This document shows positions 51,242-61,352 of a DNA stretch of 64,000 nt, one piece after another. This DNA is from Acestrorhynchus altus (Eukaryota; Chordata; Actinopteri; Characiformes; Acestrorhynchidae), in assembly GCA_034509495.1 (NCBI GenBank), contig CM067523.1, positions 3,086,367-3,150,366 of the forward strand, read 5' to 3'. The position numbers and the translations under genes are program-made. Under the pieces are notes generated by a model that saw only the letters and a program-made list of their open reading frames with translations, had not been told where the DNA came from and did not search any database. Position 1 is the stretch's first letter; the number at the start of each line of letters is the position of its first letter.

Positions 51242-51380
51242 CTTTGCCATAGTTGAAGTGGAGCTTGATGGCTTTGCCCTGGTTGATGTGCAGGTACGTG
51301 AAGCCGATGGCAAAGGTGAGCAGCACGAGGAGCAGGAGGAGTTTGAACTGCTTGCGTATCTTCTTCAGAGGGAAGCGCAT
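51242..51380 (-). CDS. b4galnt4: B4GALNT4-like coding exon 1 (cytoplasmic tail and membrane anchor)
   Basis: First coding exon of a type II Golgi membrane enzyme. The family moves GalNAc from UDP-GalNAc onto terminal GlcNAc in beta-1,4 linkage, making LacdiNAc on N- and O-glycans. The exon encodes 46 residues plus one base: a 12-residue tail with the basic stretch KKIRKQ, a hydrophobic anchor at about residues 13-30 (KLLLLLVLLTFAIGFTYL), then the start of the stem. Tail and anchor closely match human B4GALNT4 as I remember it (VKKIRKQMKLLLL). The ATG at 51380 has A at -3. The in-frame triplet at 51404 is GTG, so I did not use it. The donor is a near-consensus AAAG/GTAAGG, leaving phase 1, which fits exon 2 exactly. 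B4GALNT3 is the alternative paralogue, but its tail is less similar. The catalytic domain is outside the window. Confidence 0.85.
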
Positions 51381-52193
51381 CCTCCTCACAGCAGCACGTC
51401 CCACTCGGTGGAGAATTCAGGAGGAGACTGATGACCACTGTCCACTGCTCCTGTCCTGCCGGTGCACCAAGCAAACGGAAATGCTGCACATGCTCCCAAC
51501 AATAAAACCTGTTTAGTCCGTTTCTCTCTGAACAGCAGATATTTTTTTTTATTGTTTTTTGCTGGACATTCGGTTTACATTGCAAACTTACTACAACTAC
51601 TATTCTGTTAAAAAATGTATTGATATATTTTTATTATTTTATGATATGATCCTATATTTTAATGAATTTGTTTAAATAGAAATTCCACCAACTGTCTAAA
51701 CACTTTAGTGTTATTCTGTATTTGAGATCAGGCAGAGCAGTTTAAGTGCTTCATTGTAAAGAAGCATCTGAGAAAAAAATGAATATTGTGGGGATAAAAT
51801 TTTATCATCATGATTTGTAATTTAGTCAAACCTGAATTGAGAAACGGTAATGTTTTATAAGCCATCCTGACCAACCATAAAACAGGTAAATAAAATCTGA
51901 CTCAATCTGTATGAAATTATGAACACAAAGTAACTGTTTCACAGTATTCTAATTTTCTGAGATCCAGGGCATAATAATCCAAAATGACTGTATAATCCAT
52001 CAATTCTATCCCTCTTTAAATTAATGCTTAATGACAAAACAGTGGAAATTTCAAATAAATACATGATCTTAGTACAGCGCTGCCTTTACAGTCTGCACAG
52101 ATCCCCCACCGTTATTAGACCTTCAACTACGTTCACGTCCGAAAGCTCATCTCAAAACTACTGTCAAACTACGACCAGATTTGGCCCTGACCT

Positions 52194-52658
52194 GAGCTTT
52201 AAGAGCCAAAAGTGACCCAAATCTGATGTTTAAGAGCACAAAACATCCCAAATCTGAGCTTTAAGAGCACAAAACGTCCCAAATCTGACCTTTAAATACT
52301 AAACATGTCCCAAAACTGAGCTTTAAGTGCCAAAGGTGGACAGAATGTGAGCTTTAAGAGCCAAAAGTGACACAAATCTTATGTTTAAGAGCCTAAAACG
52401 TCCCAAATCTGAGCTTTAAGTGCCAAAAGTGGACAGAATGTGAGCTTTAAGAGTCAAAAGTGACCCAAATCTGATGTTTAAGAGCAAAAACATCCCAAAT
52501 CTGACCTTTAAATACTAAACATGTCCCAAAACTGAGCTTTACGTGTAAAAAGTGGCCTGAATTTGAGCTTTAAGTGAGAAAAAGTGACCAAATCTGAGCT
52601 GTACAAACCAAAAGTGGCCAAAAATTCAGCTTTAAATACCAAAAGTGGCCTGAATCTG
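52194..52658. repeat. 31-bp degenerate minisatellite
   Basis: About fifteen head-to-tail units of about 31 bp beginning GAGCTTTAAG, GATGTTTAAG or GACCTTTAAA and ending CCCAAATCT, CCAAAACT or GACAGAATGT. Variant units recur in the same order, which suggests block duplications. It lies in the probable 5'-UTR intron of the B4GALNT4-like gene. Confidence 0.9.
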
Positions 52659-52678
52659 ATCTTTCAGTGCGAGCTCTG

Positions 52679-52750
52679 ATCACTGGTCAGACATAAAGGC
52701 TGATCACTGGTCAGACATAAAGGCTGATCACTGGTCAGACATAAAGGCTG
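52679..52750. repeat. 24-bp tandem repeat, three perfect copies
   Basis: Three adjacent copies of a 24-base unit containing GATCACTGGTCAGACATAAA. The last copy ends at the GCTCAC of the probable first-exon donor. Confidence 0.95.
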
Positions 52751-52755
52751 CTCAC

Positions 52756-53190
52756 CGTGGCTGGATCTCTTTGTGCGATACTGTCATGATGCTTCAGCTG
52801 GAACAGTGGAGATGATGCTGGTGATGCTGATGGTGCTGATGATGCTGGTGGTGGTGCTGCTGCTGGTGGTGGTGGTGGTGGTGGTGAGGGTTCCAGTCGC
52901 TGTCCCCTGAGCAGTGCTGCTCTGTGTCCAGGCAGTCCAGGTGAGCGCTGACCCTCTCAGCTGGAGTCCTGAGAAGCAGTGAGGATCTACAACAGCTCTG
53001 CGTCCCTGTGATCCATCTGGACTTGGAGCAGGACAGTGTCCGCTCACGCACACACACAGCCTGCTGCACGAACACGCACCGACACACGCACACCGACACA
53101 CACACACACACACACACATACACCGACACACACACACACACCGACACCGCGCCGGTACCAGCTGATACCCGAACACCTGCCTTACAGAAG
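52756..53190 (-). other. b4galnt4: Probable non-coding first exon of the B4GALNT4-like gene
   Basis: On the minus strand this segment ends in a good donor, GCCACG/GTGAGC, 1.4 kb before coding exon 1, and starts just downstream of two GC boxes. A plausible partner acceptor (ACCGGCAG, around 51465) precedes the coding ATG. The segment contains a CAC/CAG/CAT run reading as His- and Gln-rich in one frame, and one ATG about 30 bases before the donor, which would act as an upstream ORF or alternative start. The left boundary rests on the donor; the right (start-site) boundary is a guess. Inferred from position and splice signal only. Confidence 0.4.
53043..53150. repeat. Interrupted (CA)n with CCGACA breaks
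   Basis: CA runs separated by ACCGACAC, within the probable first exon of the B4GALNT4-like gene. Confidence 0.93.
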
Positions 53191-53243
53191 CGCTCCTCTA
53201 AACCCCGCCCCCTCCGCCTCACAGACCCCGCCCCCTCAGCCAG

Positions 53244-53245
<2 letters not shown>
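53190..53245 (-). promoter_or_regulatory. GC-box pair, candidate B4GALNT4-like core promoter
   Basis: Two copies of CCCCGCCCCCTC lie about 29 bases apart in the most CpG-rich stretch of the area (about 53140-53245), with no TATA box seen. This is the usual arrangement for an Sp1-type housekeeping or Golgi-enzyme promoter. It sits immediately upstream of the probable first exon. Confidence 0.4.
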
Positions 53246-53299
<54 letters not shown>

Positions 53300-53323
53300 C
53301 AAAGAGAGAGAACAAAGAGAGAC

Positions 53324-53393
<70 letters not shown>

Positions 53394-53432
53394 GAGAGAG
53401 AGAGAGAGAGAGAGAGAGAACAGAGACAGAGG

Positions 53433-53474
<42 letters not shown>

Positions 53475-53483
53475 AAAAAAGAG

Positions 53484-53514
<31 letters not shown>

Positions 53515-53591
53515 CAGAGAAAGAGAGGAGAGAGAGCAGAGAGAGAGAGAGAACAGAGAGAGAGATAGAACAGAGAAAGAGTGGAGAGAGC

Positions 53592-53623
<32 letters not shown>

Positions 53624-53630
53624 TGTGTGA
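53245..53630. repeat. Long (GA)n polypurine tract
   Basis: About 380 bp of almost pure GAGAGA on the plus strand, broken by short ACA, AAA and GGAG interruptions. It directly abuts the GC boxes of the probable B4GALNT4-like promoter. Long open frames through it, reading RERERE or SLSLSL, are repeat artefacts. Confidence 0.95.
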
Positions 53631-53829
53631 GAACAGTTGTAATGCTCTGAATGTAATCATATTTGTTTATTAATTGATTAATTACATTCTGTTAATATTG
53701 TTCTGTTGTATATTATTGTTGTGTTTGTTTGTTTGTTTGTGTTTCTTCGTTATGTTCTGATGATGCTTTGGTGATACTATGTAACTAAAGGCCAATAAAT
53801 CTTATTGAATTGAAACATTGAAGTGATCA

Positions 53830-54065
53830 GGACTTTGGAGTGTTCCCCCTGTGTTCTCTCGGTTCTCCAGTTTCCTCTCCCCCTCCCCAAAGGACATGGT
53901 AGATGCACTGACCGGCCTGATTTGCCCCGCAGGTGAAACTGTGAGTGAATGGTCGTCTGGTGTGTTTGTTACCTTGTGATGACCTTGTATGTAGTGATGC
54001 TGGTAGGCTCCGGAGTCCGGACCCTCCAGAACCGCAACCAGGACGAAGCTGATGGAGAAGAAATG
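53830..54065 (+). mobile_element. Dispersed retroelement-tail-like repeat, forward
   Basis: Opposite orientation to the other copies: GTAGATGCACTGACCGGCCT, GGTAGGCTCCGGAGTCCGG and CCTCCAGAACCGCAACCAGG. Confidence 0.6.
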
Positions 54066-54571
54066 GATGATAAGGAAGGATCTGATCTGTCTGTGAATGT
54101 ACAGTGTGTACTTTTGGAGTTTTGCGTAACTGTTCCTCTCACAAAGTGAAGCTTGTCAGTATTTGAGTTGGAGCTAAAATGGGGTATCGCAGCCTTTTAA
54201 TAAAGGATTCTTTGGGAATCTGATTGAATTGCTGAGTCAGGATGTGCAGCTCGGATTCTGTTTCATTTTGTTCACACTGCTGGCACGTTCTTTGTTCTTT
54301 CGGCATCTCTCTCTCTCTCACTCTTCTCTGTCTGTCTCTTTACAGCTGCACTGTTACTCTGCCTATTCATGAAGACGTTTAGCAGTCAGTCTGACAGTTT
54401 AAACAGGCCCGAAGATGTTCGGCTAACATCAGGCCGACGTTGAATTTTAGTTGAAAATCGGTTTGACATCCAAACTCAGTGGGCTTGAGTCCAATCAAAG
54501 TCCATCATCCTTCAAAGTCCATCTCTTATCCATCAAAAACCAGTACAATTTTGACATCAACCTCCAGTAAT

Positions 54572-54845
54572 AGTCACTCATGGAAGCTTAGTTGTTAGAA
54601 TTTCTTGAGCACCGTGATCCGAGAATCGCGGGACCGCATTCCATCCTGCTTGCCATCAGCAGCCGGAATCCCTGAGAGCAAAACTGGACAAGCTCTCTCC
54701 GGATGGGCAGATGGCACTCTCTCCCCACATCATTCCCAGTCATTCCCAGTGCAATGCTGGTCAGCACAGCCATCTTTTAACCATTGTATTGAAGCCGGGG
54801 ACCCGGCACTTTCCTCCAAGCGCGTTGGCCGCCCAGCAATGATGC
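54572..54845 (+). mobile_element. tRNA-derived SINE (family A)
   Basis: Body CTGCTTGCCATCAGCAGCCG, GCAGATGGCACTCTCTCCCC and GGCACTTTCCTCCAAGCGCG. The tRNA-like head is decayed. A 10-base CATTCCCAGT duplication lies within it. Confidence 0.75.
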
Positions 54846-55717
54846 AGCAGTTCGAAATACGTGATGTTGGCATTAGATGTTGCCTTGACACAGGACTCAC
54901 CCATAATTATAGCATCTCCCTGACATTTGCAGTAACCCTTCCGACCCTCATCTGGTTGCATGGTCAGATCGCCACCACCCTGGTTGTGTTTTGCTGGGGT
55001 GACGTCCGTTATTACGTCACAGAACATCTGCTCCCAAATATGGTGTTTCTGTTATAACAGCTCTAATGACGGTGATGAATGATGATTAGCAGATATTCAA
55101 CGGTCCAGTGCAGGAGAGTTGAAGTGTATGGTGACTACACATATAAGCAATGACACCTGAAACTAAGATGAAACACAGGACGTCTGGTCACCCTGTGGTT
55201 AAAAGGCCGACCCTATAGATTCGTTTTAAAGGTCAGGATCGATACGGGTCATAGCCTGAGGATTCTGAGGTTGATAGCTGGCTCTGTCACCTGAACAGGG
55301 CTAGACAGAAGGCAGTAGGCATAGATCATAATGTTTCAGAGCGCTGTGCTTCACATGGACACAAGAGCAGATACCTGGTCTCTGATAGCCATGACAGATG
55401 ATGTATCATCTTTATAGGTCTTGCTCTATTTCTGTTGGCCCCCTAGCTCTATCCTTCTCACTGATGCTTTATGATGATACATGGCTCTCCCCATCTGGCA
55501 AAGGCTGAAATCAATCACAAAAACACTCGTGTCACCACATAGCGTCATTGTCCTCAGGGGTCCAGAGACAGGTTCATGTCTAGGGCGCTGTGCAACGCTA
55601 GTTTGAGAAACGGACCAGAGTGCTGAATCACGTAGCTCATACATTTCTCTTAATTGCTCTGTGAGGACTGTGAAATATGTTAAAGGTGCACACAGGGGAA
55701 TTTGTCCTCCGCATGTA

Positions 55718-55720
<3 letters not shown>

Positions 55721-55766
<46 letters not shown>
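55721..55766. repeat. (CA)n microsatellite
   Basis: About 23 CA units directly before a reverse SINE family B copy. Confidence 0.96.
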
Positions 55767-55767
<1 letters not shown>

Positions 55768-55895
55768 TAGTGAATTTACACACTAGGGAGCAGTGAGCAC
55801 ACATGCCCGGAGTGGTGAGCAGCCTTATCCATGGTGCCCAGGGAGCATCTGAAGAGTTAAGAGCCCAAACCACCAGGCCACAGCTGCCCCTCAGA
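55766..55895 (-). mobile_element. SINE family B, reverse fragment
   Basis: Carries AGGGAGCAGTGAGCACACAT and GCCCAGGGAGCATC. Follows a (CA)n tract directly. Confidence 0.7.
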
Positions 55896-56099
55896 GTAAC
55901 GTGCATCAATTAAAACATTGATTTAATTAATATCTATCTATCTGGGCTTTAAAATACTAAGATTGGTAATATGTGGTGGTTTAGTTCATTTTACTGTATA
56001 GACAGCAATTCTATTGGCTTGATTTTGAGAAGTAATGTTGTCTTTTGGCGGCCCCTTCTGGCCATGGAAAGTCATTGCATGTTCGTCCTGTTGCAAAAC

Positions 56100-56430
56100 T
56101 CTAGAATTGCCTTTGGAGCCATTTAGTGGTCATGAAAATACCTACATGTTTTAAAAACACACACATGCACTCACTTAAGGTCAGAAAATGTCTATTTCTG
56201 TCAATCTTTACAATATACAGACAAAATAAAACCAAAGCATTTTGGTTGGAGATCTCAAAACTCCTTATAAAGGAATGTACAGACATGTACAATGAATTCC
56301 AAATAAAAAAAAAAAAAAAGAAAACCCAAAGAGGACAGGAGGGGTGTTACAAAGCTGATGGAGGATCTATCATCTCTTCTGACATAACATTAATTCAATG
56401 CACAAACACTCTCAAAAATTAAGCTCATTC
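56100..56430 (+). other. Possible retroposed segment with A-tail
   Basis: Plus strand has AATAAA overlapping the start of a 15-A run at 56302-56320. No protein is recognised, and the origin of the segment is unknown. Confidence 0.25.
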
Positions 56431-58539
56431 AAATTAGATATTTGAGTGATGCCATAGAAGAACCTTCCACAGAACAACCATGCTTTTATAAAGGTTTATA
56501 GAACCCCCACTTGATGTAACGGCTACAAATTGAAAGGTTCTTCACACTCACACATCTCTGTTATAACCACGGTTCTTCGTGGAAACAATACAAGTAGATC
56601 TATGGCATTGCTCAAAGAAGCCTTTAAAGCATCATTTCCCAAACTCAGACCTGGCACCTGCCCTGCATATTCAGTGGATTACCAGCTCCCAACACACCTG
56701 CTTCAACGTATCAGCTCATTATCAACTCCTTTCAGGATGAAGGAGTTGCAGGGGGTGTGTTAGAGGGAATCCTGTAAAATGTGGAGAGCAAGGGGCGCCA
56801 GGACCGGAACAGAGAAATGATGCTTTAAAGCAAAGAGTGAAACATAGTGTAAACAGAGTAATTAAAGGCCCACTTAGCAGAGGATCATTACTCAGTACGT
56901 TACTGGGTTGAAACCACACAAGACCAGTGAGTCATAGTTATCTGAACCCAGAAATGAGTTGACATTAAAGTAAAAAGCACTGGAAATTCTACCTGCAACA
57001 TTACACAGCCCAAGCATTTTAGCATGAACATCATGACCATTATTTAAGCAGTTCATTAGAATAGAATTATAACATTACAAACAAAAATAAAAGCAATATT
57101 ATGCCACCAAATTTTGTATCATACAAAAAATACAAATATTAAAGTACTGATACTGTCAGAAGCACACATTCTTTTGGTATCAGCCTGGAAAAAGACGCTC
57201 TCCATTTAAACGGTGTCTGTAAGATGATAAGACTGTCCAGATGTTTTCCAGTTGCACTGACGCTTCAGTGGCGAACAGATTTTCCCTGTTAAGACGTATA
57301 TAAATCATTCACGGAAACGCCTCTATCGTACTGAGAATTGCACACACATGCCGATCTTACAATTCTTATATGCTACAGCATAAACTAGTGGTGTTGTAGA
57401 GAAGCCAACGACACAGAAACAGTCTAAAGCAGGTCTGAAGTAATGCTGAAGCTTCTTCTAAAGCCAACAGTTCTTCAAAATAAAGAAACTGCAGAGCACT
57501 GACGTCCACCGGGTGGCGCTGCTCACTTAAAAATGTGGTGCAAATTATTTTTCCAACCGTATTACATAACAACAGGCTGTTACTGCAAAGGGAAAAAAAA
57601 TGCAAAATCTGGTTTACCCACCCTTCGGAACCCAGCCCAGATGAACAGAAACCCGTGGCCTGTGACCCGCGGTTCTGCGGTCAGCGAATGATGGACATGA
57701 AATACAGCGAATAACAGAACAAACACAAATCTGTGGCTTTAAACCGAAGCTAAAGAGAACATAAACGAACACAACAACACACACAGTCTGCAAATTCAAC
57801 AAAGTCCCTGTATAAATATAATTTCTACTATACAAAATGTCTAAAAGCCTACAAATACAAAAGCCTAAAAGCATTAAAATACAATAGTTTAAAAAAGCTT
57901 GTTACCATCATTTACAAAATGTTCACACAAAAGGAAAACACGTACAAACACACACTGTACAGAAAGACGGGGTTAGAAACGTAGCAGTAACTGCAAGCTT
58001 ATATTCCAGCACTAAGGCCAGTTCTTCTTTCATCAAATGTAACGCGGTACATCCCCTGTGCGCTAGAGACAATGAAAGACAAATACAGTCCTTATAATAT
58101 TCAGCAAGTCTCTACATTTCCATGTTCTATGTAGAGAAGCCAGAAGGTCGTATTTCCGATGTACAGGAATCAGTGGCTCTAGAGGTTGGTACGATTTAAA
58201 GGGGAATTCCACCAAAATTCAGAATTGGTCGTATTAATGGTAATATTGCTTATGACACCAAAATTCTATCAGGCAGCGTTTTGATAATTTGGGTCGTCAC
58301 CCTCACATTGCTCCCCCAAGCACATCCATGCTCCCGACACTGGAAGGGTAAGAACTAACCTCCCAAACATGCGATAGTCAGGCACGGTCTATTTTTAACC
58401 TGCTGCCGATGCAGCATTGCAGGGCAGCCAACGCTCAGAGTGGGTCCCCATTTCCACCATACTGCCAGCCAACGTCACATTTAAAGATGGTTCCGTGCTT
58501 AAAGGGTGGCATGGTTGCATGTTTAAAGGGTTCTTTGCA

Positions 58540-58830
58540 TTGATGAAACGTGCTGTAGAGTGATTCTATTTACGGCACCAAAAAGGGTCACAAATTTGAT
58601 ATCCCTTCAAGAACCCTTCTTTGCATGTGTGTAGAACGATTTTAGGCTCTATATATAACCCTTTTCGAGAAGGTTCTATACAGCACCCTCTCAAACATTC
58701 TCCAAACAACCCTTTCACAAGGCAAAGAACCATTCAAGCATGCAATGGGTTCTTCGAATGGTCATGGTCCGACTATAAACCCTTTTTATTTTACTAAAGA
58801 ACCCTGGAAGGACCACGATTCTTAAGTGTG
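58540..58830. repeat. AAGAACCCTT/GGTTCT-rich dispersed repeat in the 3' UTR region
   Basis: Repeated CAAGAACCCTTC, GGGTTCTTTG and AAAGAACC motifs in both orientations, so strongly self-complementary. It contains the candidate AATAAA of the USP6NL-like gene. Confidence 0.5.
58785..58790 (-). terminator. Candidate polyadenylation signal AATAAA, USP6NL-like gene
   Basis: AATAAA on the minus strand about 1.3 kb after the stop codon. It lies within a dispersed repeat and has no strong GT-rich element downstream, so it may not be the site used. Confidence 0.25.
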
Positions 58831-60120
58831 AACACATTTACAGCGATCAGGGGACAACCTACCCATCTGGACAGAGCACAACTCTTGCGCCTTTTCTGAG
58901 GAGGCTAATCGGAAAACTGACAACTCCTTCGGGAACAGTGAGCCAGCTCACTTCGTTTACGTCCTTCCTCGGCAGTGACCGTGAGTTCCACTGACGTTCA
59001 GGTTCTCAGACCTCTAATCGTTAAACAGTCAAACATTACACGCTGTTCCGTTTGTTCTACAGCACCTGTCCAGGCGACACGGACTACATTTTGCTCATCG
59101 GTGATTACGAACCATCGCGTGACGCTTCAGCTGAGAGGAAAGAAGACTGGTGATCTTAAAGGAGTGCGGCAGTGCTCTTCAAACTAATCTTCATCTGCTC
59201 CATCCCTGTCGTACTGTCAGTGACCACGGATGATGTTTTGACATGTTTTCTGGAACTTGAGTTCCAACAGTGTAGAACAGAGGCCACTGGGCAACTTGCT
59301 GATACCCCTTAATGGGTAACCACCCTGCCTGCCAAGTGGCAGACTAAGGTCACACCCGGGCCAGGCAAGCACACCACACTACACCAACAAGAACCCAGTA
59401 AGCGAGACTCGTAACACCATTCAGACACGATTCACCAAGCATGATTCCAAAACATGGTGCTCTACCATAAACGTAAGACCCCGTTTATCCCTGGACAGTT
59501 TGTGCGACTAGTTACGATTTTAACCACACGCCTTTACACTCGTAAATAAATACGTCTCTGGTTTGTGGGACTCAAACCCAACTGCTCTGTGGGAAGGAGC
59601 ATGGAAAGCCGCTCATCCTGTGCTGTGCTACAGATGAATAACACTGCACAGGGAGGAGTTTCGGTTGGAGTGGGAGTGGTTTCGGTTGCACTGGGAGGCG
59701 TTTTGGTTGTTGAACGCATCTTGGAGAGTTCCGAATGTCCTACCATGAAACATGACAGAACATACGAGAAGAGTAGTAGAGCAGTGGTGGCTCTGACCTA
59801 CTGAGCTGGATTACGGCGGTTCCGTGGTCAAAGCACCAGGTTAGCAAAGCTGCAGCACTCATTATCAGGAACACCGTGATGGCAACATCTCATCACAAAT
59901 CAGTTACGCTGAATTACTACTCAGCGATGGAGAACGTATTTGGAACAGTCCAAACTTCTTCATACGACTGTAAAGGTTTGGCAGATGGAGATTAGGTTGG
60001 ACTACCCCAGTATTTGCTTCGCTGATAAAGGTACGCTTTGAGAGATGTCACTGTCCAGTCACAGTACACGTTCTACTGCGTTATGTGTTGCACAGTATTC
60101 TTAGAACACACAACTCTGGC

Positions 60121-60872
60121 CTAAAATGTGTCCGATTTGGGCAGACTGGTATGGAGAAGACGCTCCAGCAGTGGGTCTGAATGAACAGTGGGCAGCCGTC
60201 GTCCAGCTGACGATGACGAAAGCGTCTGGTTAAAGGCAGTCGCAGAGTTTTGGGTTACTACCGCACCTCCTCCATCCGAATCCCCCATCGAGCGTTTCTC
60301 CTTTTGCTCCTCGTCCGCTTTTGGAAGGTTTTCATACTGAGAGAGGTTTGAAGGCTGACGAGACACTGAGGCTACAGACAGTGAGTGTGGGGCCTTGCCT
60401 CCAGTCACCACAGAGGAATCTGCAGGTGGCGAAGTGTCCTGGAAAGTGTCCTGAGATGCATCTAAAGGCTTTGAATCTGTGGAAGTTCCATCTATATGCC
60501 TGTCTGGAGAACCGAGTCCAGACAGGTTCTTCCCATGTGTGATCCCATTTCTAGGAGGCTCATAAGGGGGTGGCTGCTCCCCTCCATCTTCGGGAGCGAA
60601 AGGGATCCGGTTATGCACCAGAATTGGATCTGGAGAAGGAAAGGGCGATATGTTCCCCCGGTCCTGGTATGGCTGCTTGTCTTCTGGGGAGCTTTGATCA
60701 GGAAGAATGGACTCCTGGTCCAAGTGAATATGGAGCGAGGCCGGCGGTCGCTTGGCCAGCTGGCTCTTGTCCGGGGTGTCTTCTGCTTGCCCAAATTTGG
60801 GGGGTCGCAATGGAGTCAACACCACAGGCAGCTCCAGACCCAGGGGCTTCCGCGGAAGCTCGTCAGGCTTGG
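60121..60872 (-). CDS. usp6nl: USP6NL (RN-tre)-like last coding exon, proline-rich tail
   Basis: Last coding exon: 2 bases plus 249 codons and a TAG stop, with acceptor TTTCCATAG. It opens with KPDELPRKPLGLELPVVLTP, typical of the linker after the RN-tre TBC domain, followed by a long low-complexity tail rich in Pro, Ser, Asp and Gln. The tail has a PPPY motif within EQPPPYEPP, a potential WW-domain (Nedd4-type) ligand. I see no PxxDY motif of the kind through which mammalian RN-tre binds the Eps8 SH3 domain. It ends SLPKSDTF; the final D-T-F could be a class III PDZ ligand. The tail is much shorter than the several hundred residues after the TBC domain in human USP6NL, which suggests a divergent fish paralogue. 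The window holds 334 C-terminal residues of the protein. Confidence 0.87.
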
Positions 60873-61041
60873 CTATGGAAACAAACAGAAAATGTAAAGT
60901 TAGAAAAGCAAATTCAGGTCTTGGTTCTTCGACTAGATGTTAGGATAATGAGCCCAACTGGTGCCCAGTTATTTCATCAAAAAAGCAGTGATCCAGTGAT
61001 TTATGGTGGGAAGATCCAATAGATATCTTATAGAGACAAAC

Positions 61042-61194
61042 CTGGAGAGGGAAGGTCCAGCTTCACTTTGCGAAGTTCTGCCATGGAGTTTTGAAGTTGT
61101 TCAATGACAACATCATCACTAAGGTCAAGGGTTTCAGCAATCTTCTCCTGCAGGAACTCTCTCAGTTCTTCTAGCGACATCTTCAGCAAGCGCT
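61042..61194 (-). CDS. usp6nl: USP6NL (RN-tre)-like exon, end of TBC domain, second from last
   Basis: A 153-base exon, phase 1 in and phase 1 out, with acceptor TTTGTAG and donor CCAG/GTTTGT. Joined to the previous exon it reads KLHHKRLLKMSLEELREFL, then an acidic helix-rich stretch containing DDVVIEQLQNSMAELRK, then KLDLPSPG. This pattern (a KMSLEEL helix, EQLQ-SM-ELR, then LDLP-PG) marks the end of the TBC domain and the linker in RN-tre/USP6NL proteins. The flanking introns are only 169 and 158 bp, in sharp contrast to the neighbouring gene. Confidence 0.88.
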
Positions 61195-61352
61195 CTACAA
61201 AGGAACATCTGGAGTTAGCACCAAAGATCATCAGTGAACAACAGAGCTGCGAAGAGCAACTTGCACAGACACTGGACTAACTGGTGACCAACGTCAGGGT
61301 TCTTCTGATGGTAAACAGTAGCAAGGGAGCGAACATTCGCATGGAAGCTTAC

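Larger units (their letters stand above)
57000..60120 (-). other. usp6nl: Probable 3' UTR and flank of the USP6NL-like gene
   Basis: About 3 kb after the stop codon with no other gene. It is largely free of SINE and Tc1 pieces, unlike the DNA further left, which suits a long 3' UTR. The only canonical AATAAA on the minus strand that I found is at 58785-58790. The 57.0-58.0 kb part is T-rich on the sense strand and may also be transcribed. The true end cannot be fixed. Positions 58540-58830 contain a dispersed AAGAACC/GGTTCT-rich repeat. Confidence 0.4.

Noticed and set aside
51381..51404. Start of the B4GALNT4-like protein at 51404
   Set aside because: The triplet there is GTG; the first ATG in frame is at 51380 and fits the family length.
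52915..52965. Plus-strand splice donor GTCCAG/GTGAGC near 52940 indicating a divergent gene
   Set aside because: No plus-strand coding frame or partner acceptor was recognised; treated as chance.
52794..53660. 288-residue minus-strand frame (SLSLS and HHHQ rich) and plus-strand RERERE frames
   Set aside because: Simple-repeat translation through (GA)n, (CA)n and a CAC/CAG run; no domain.
53949..54149. 66-residue plus-strand frame with a hydrophobic start
   Set aside because: Lies in a dispersed repeat matching 5150-5405 and 32375-32655 in reverse.
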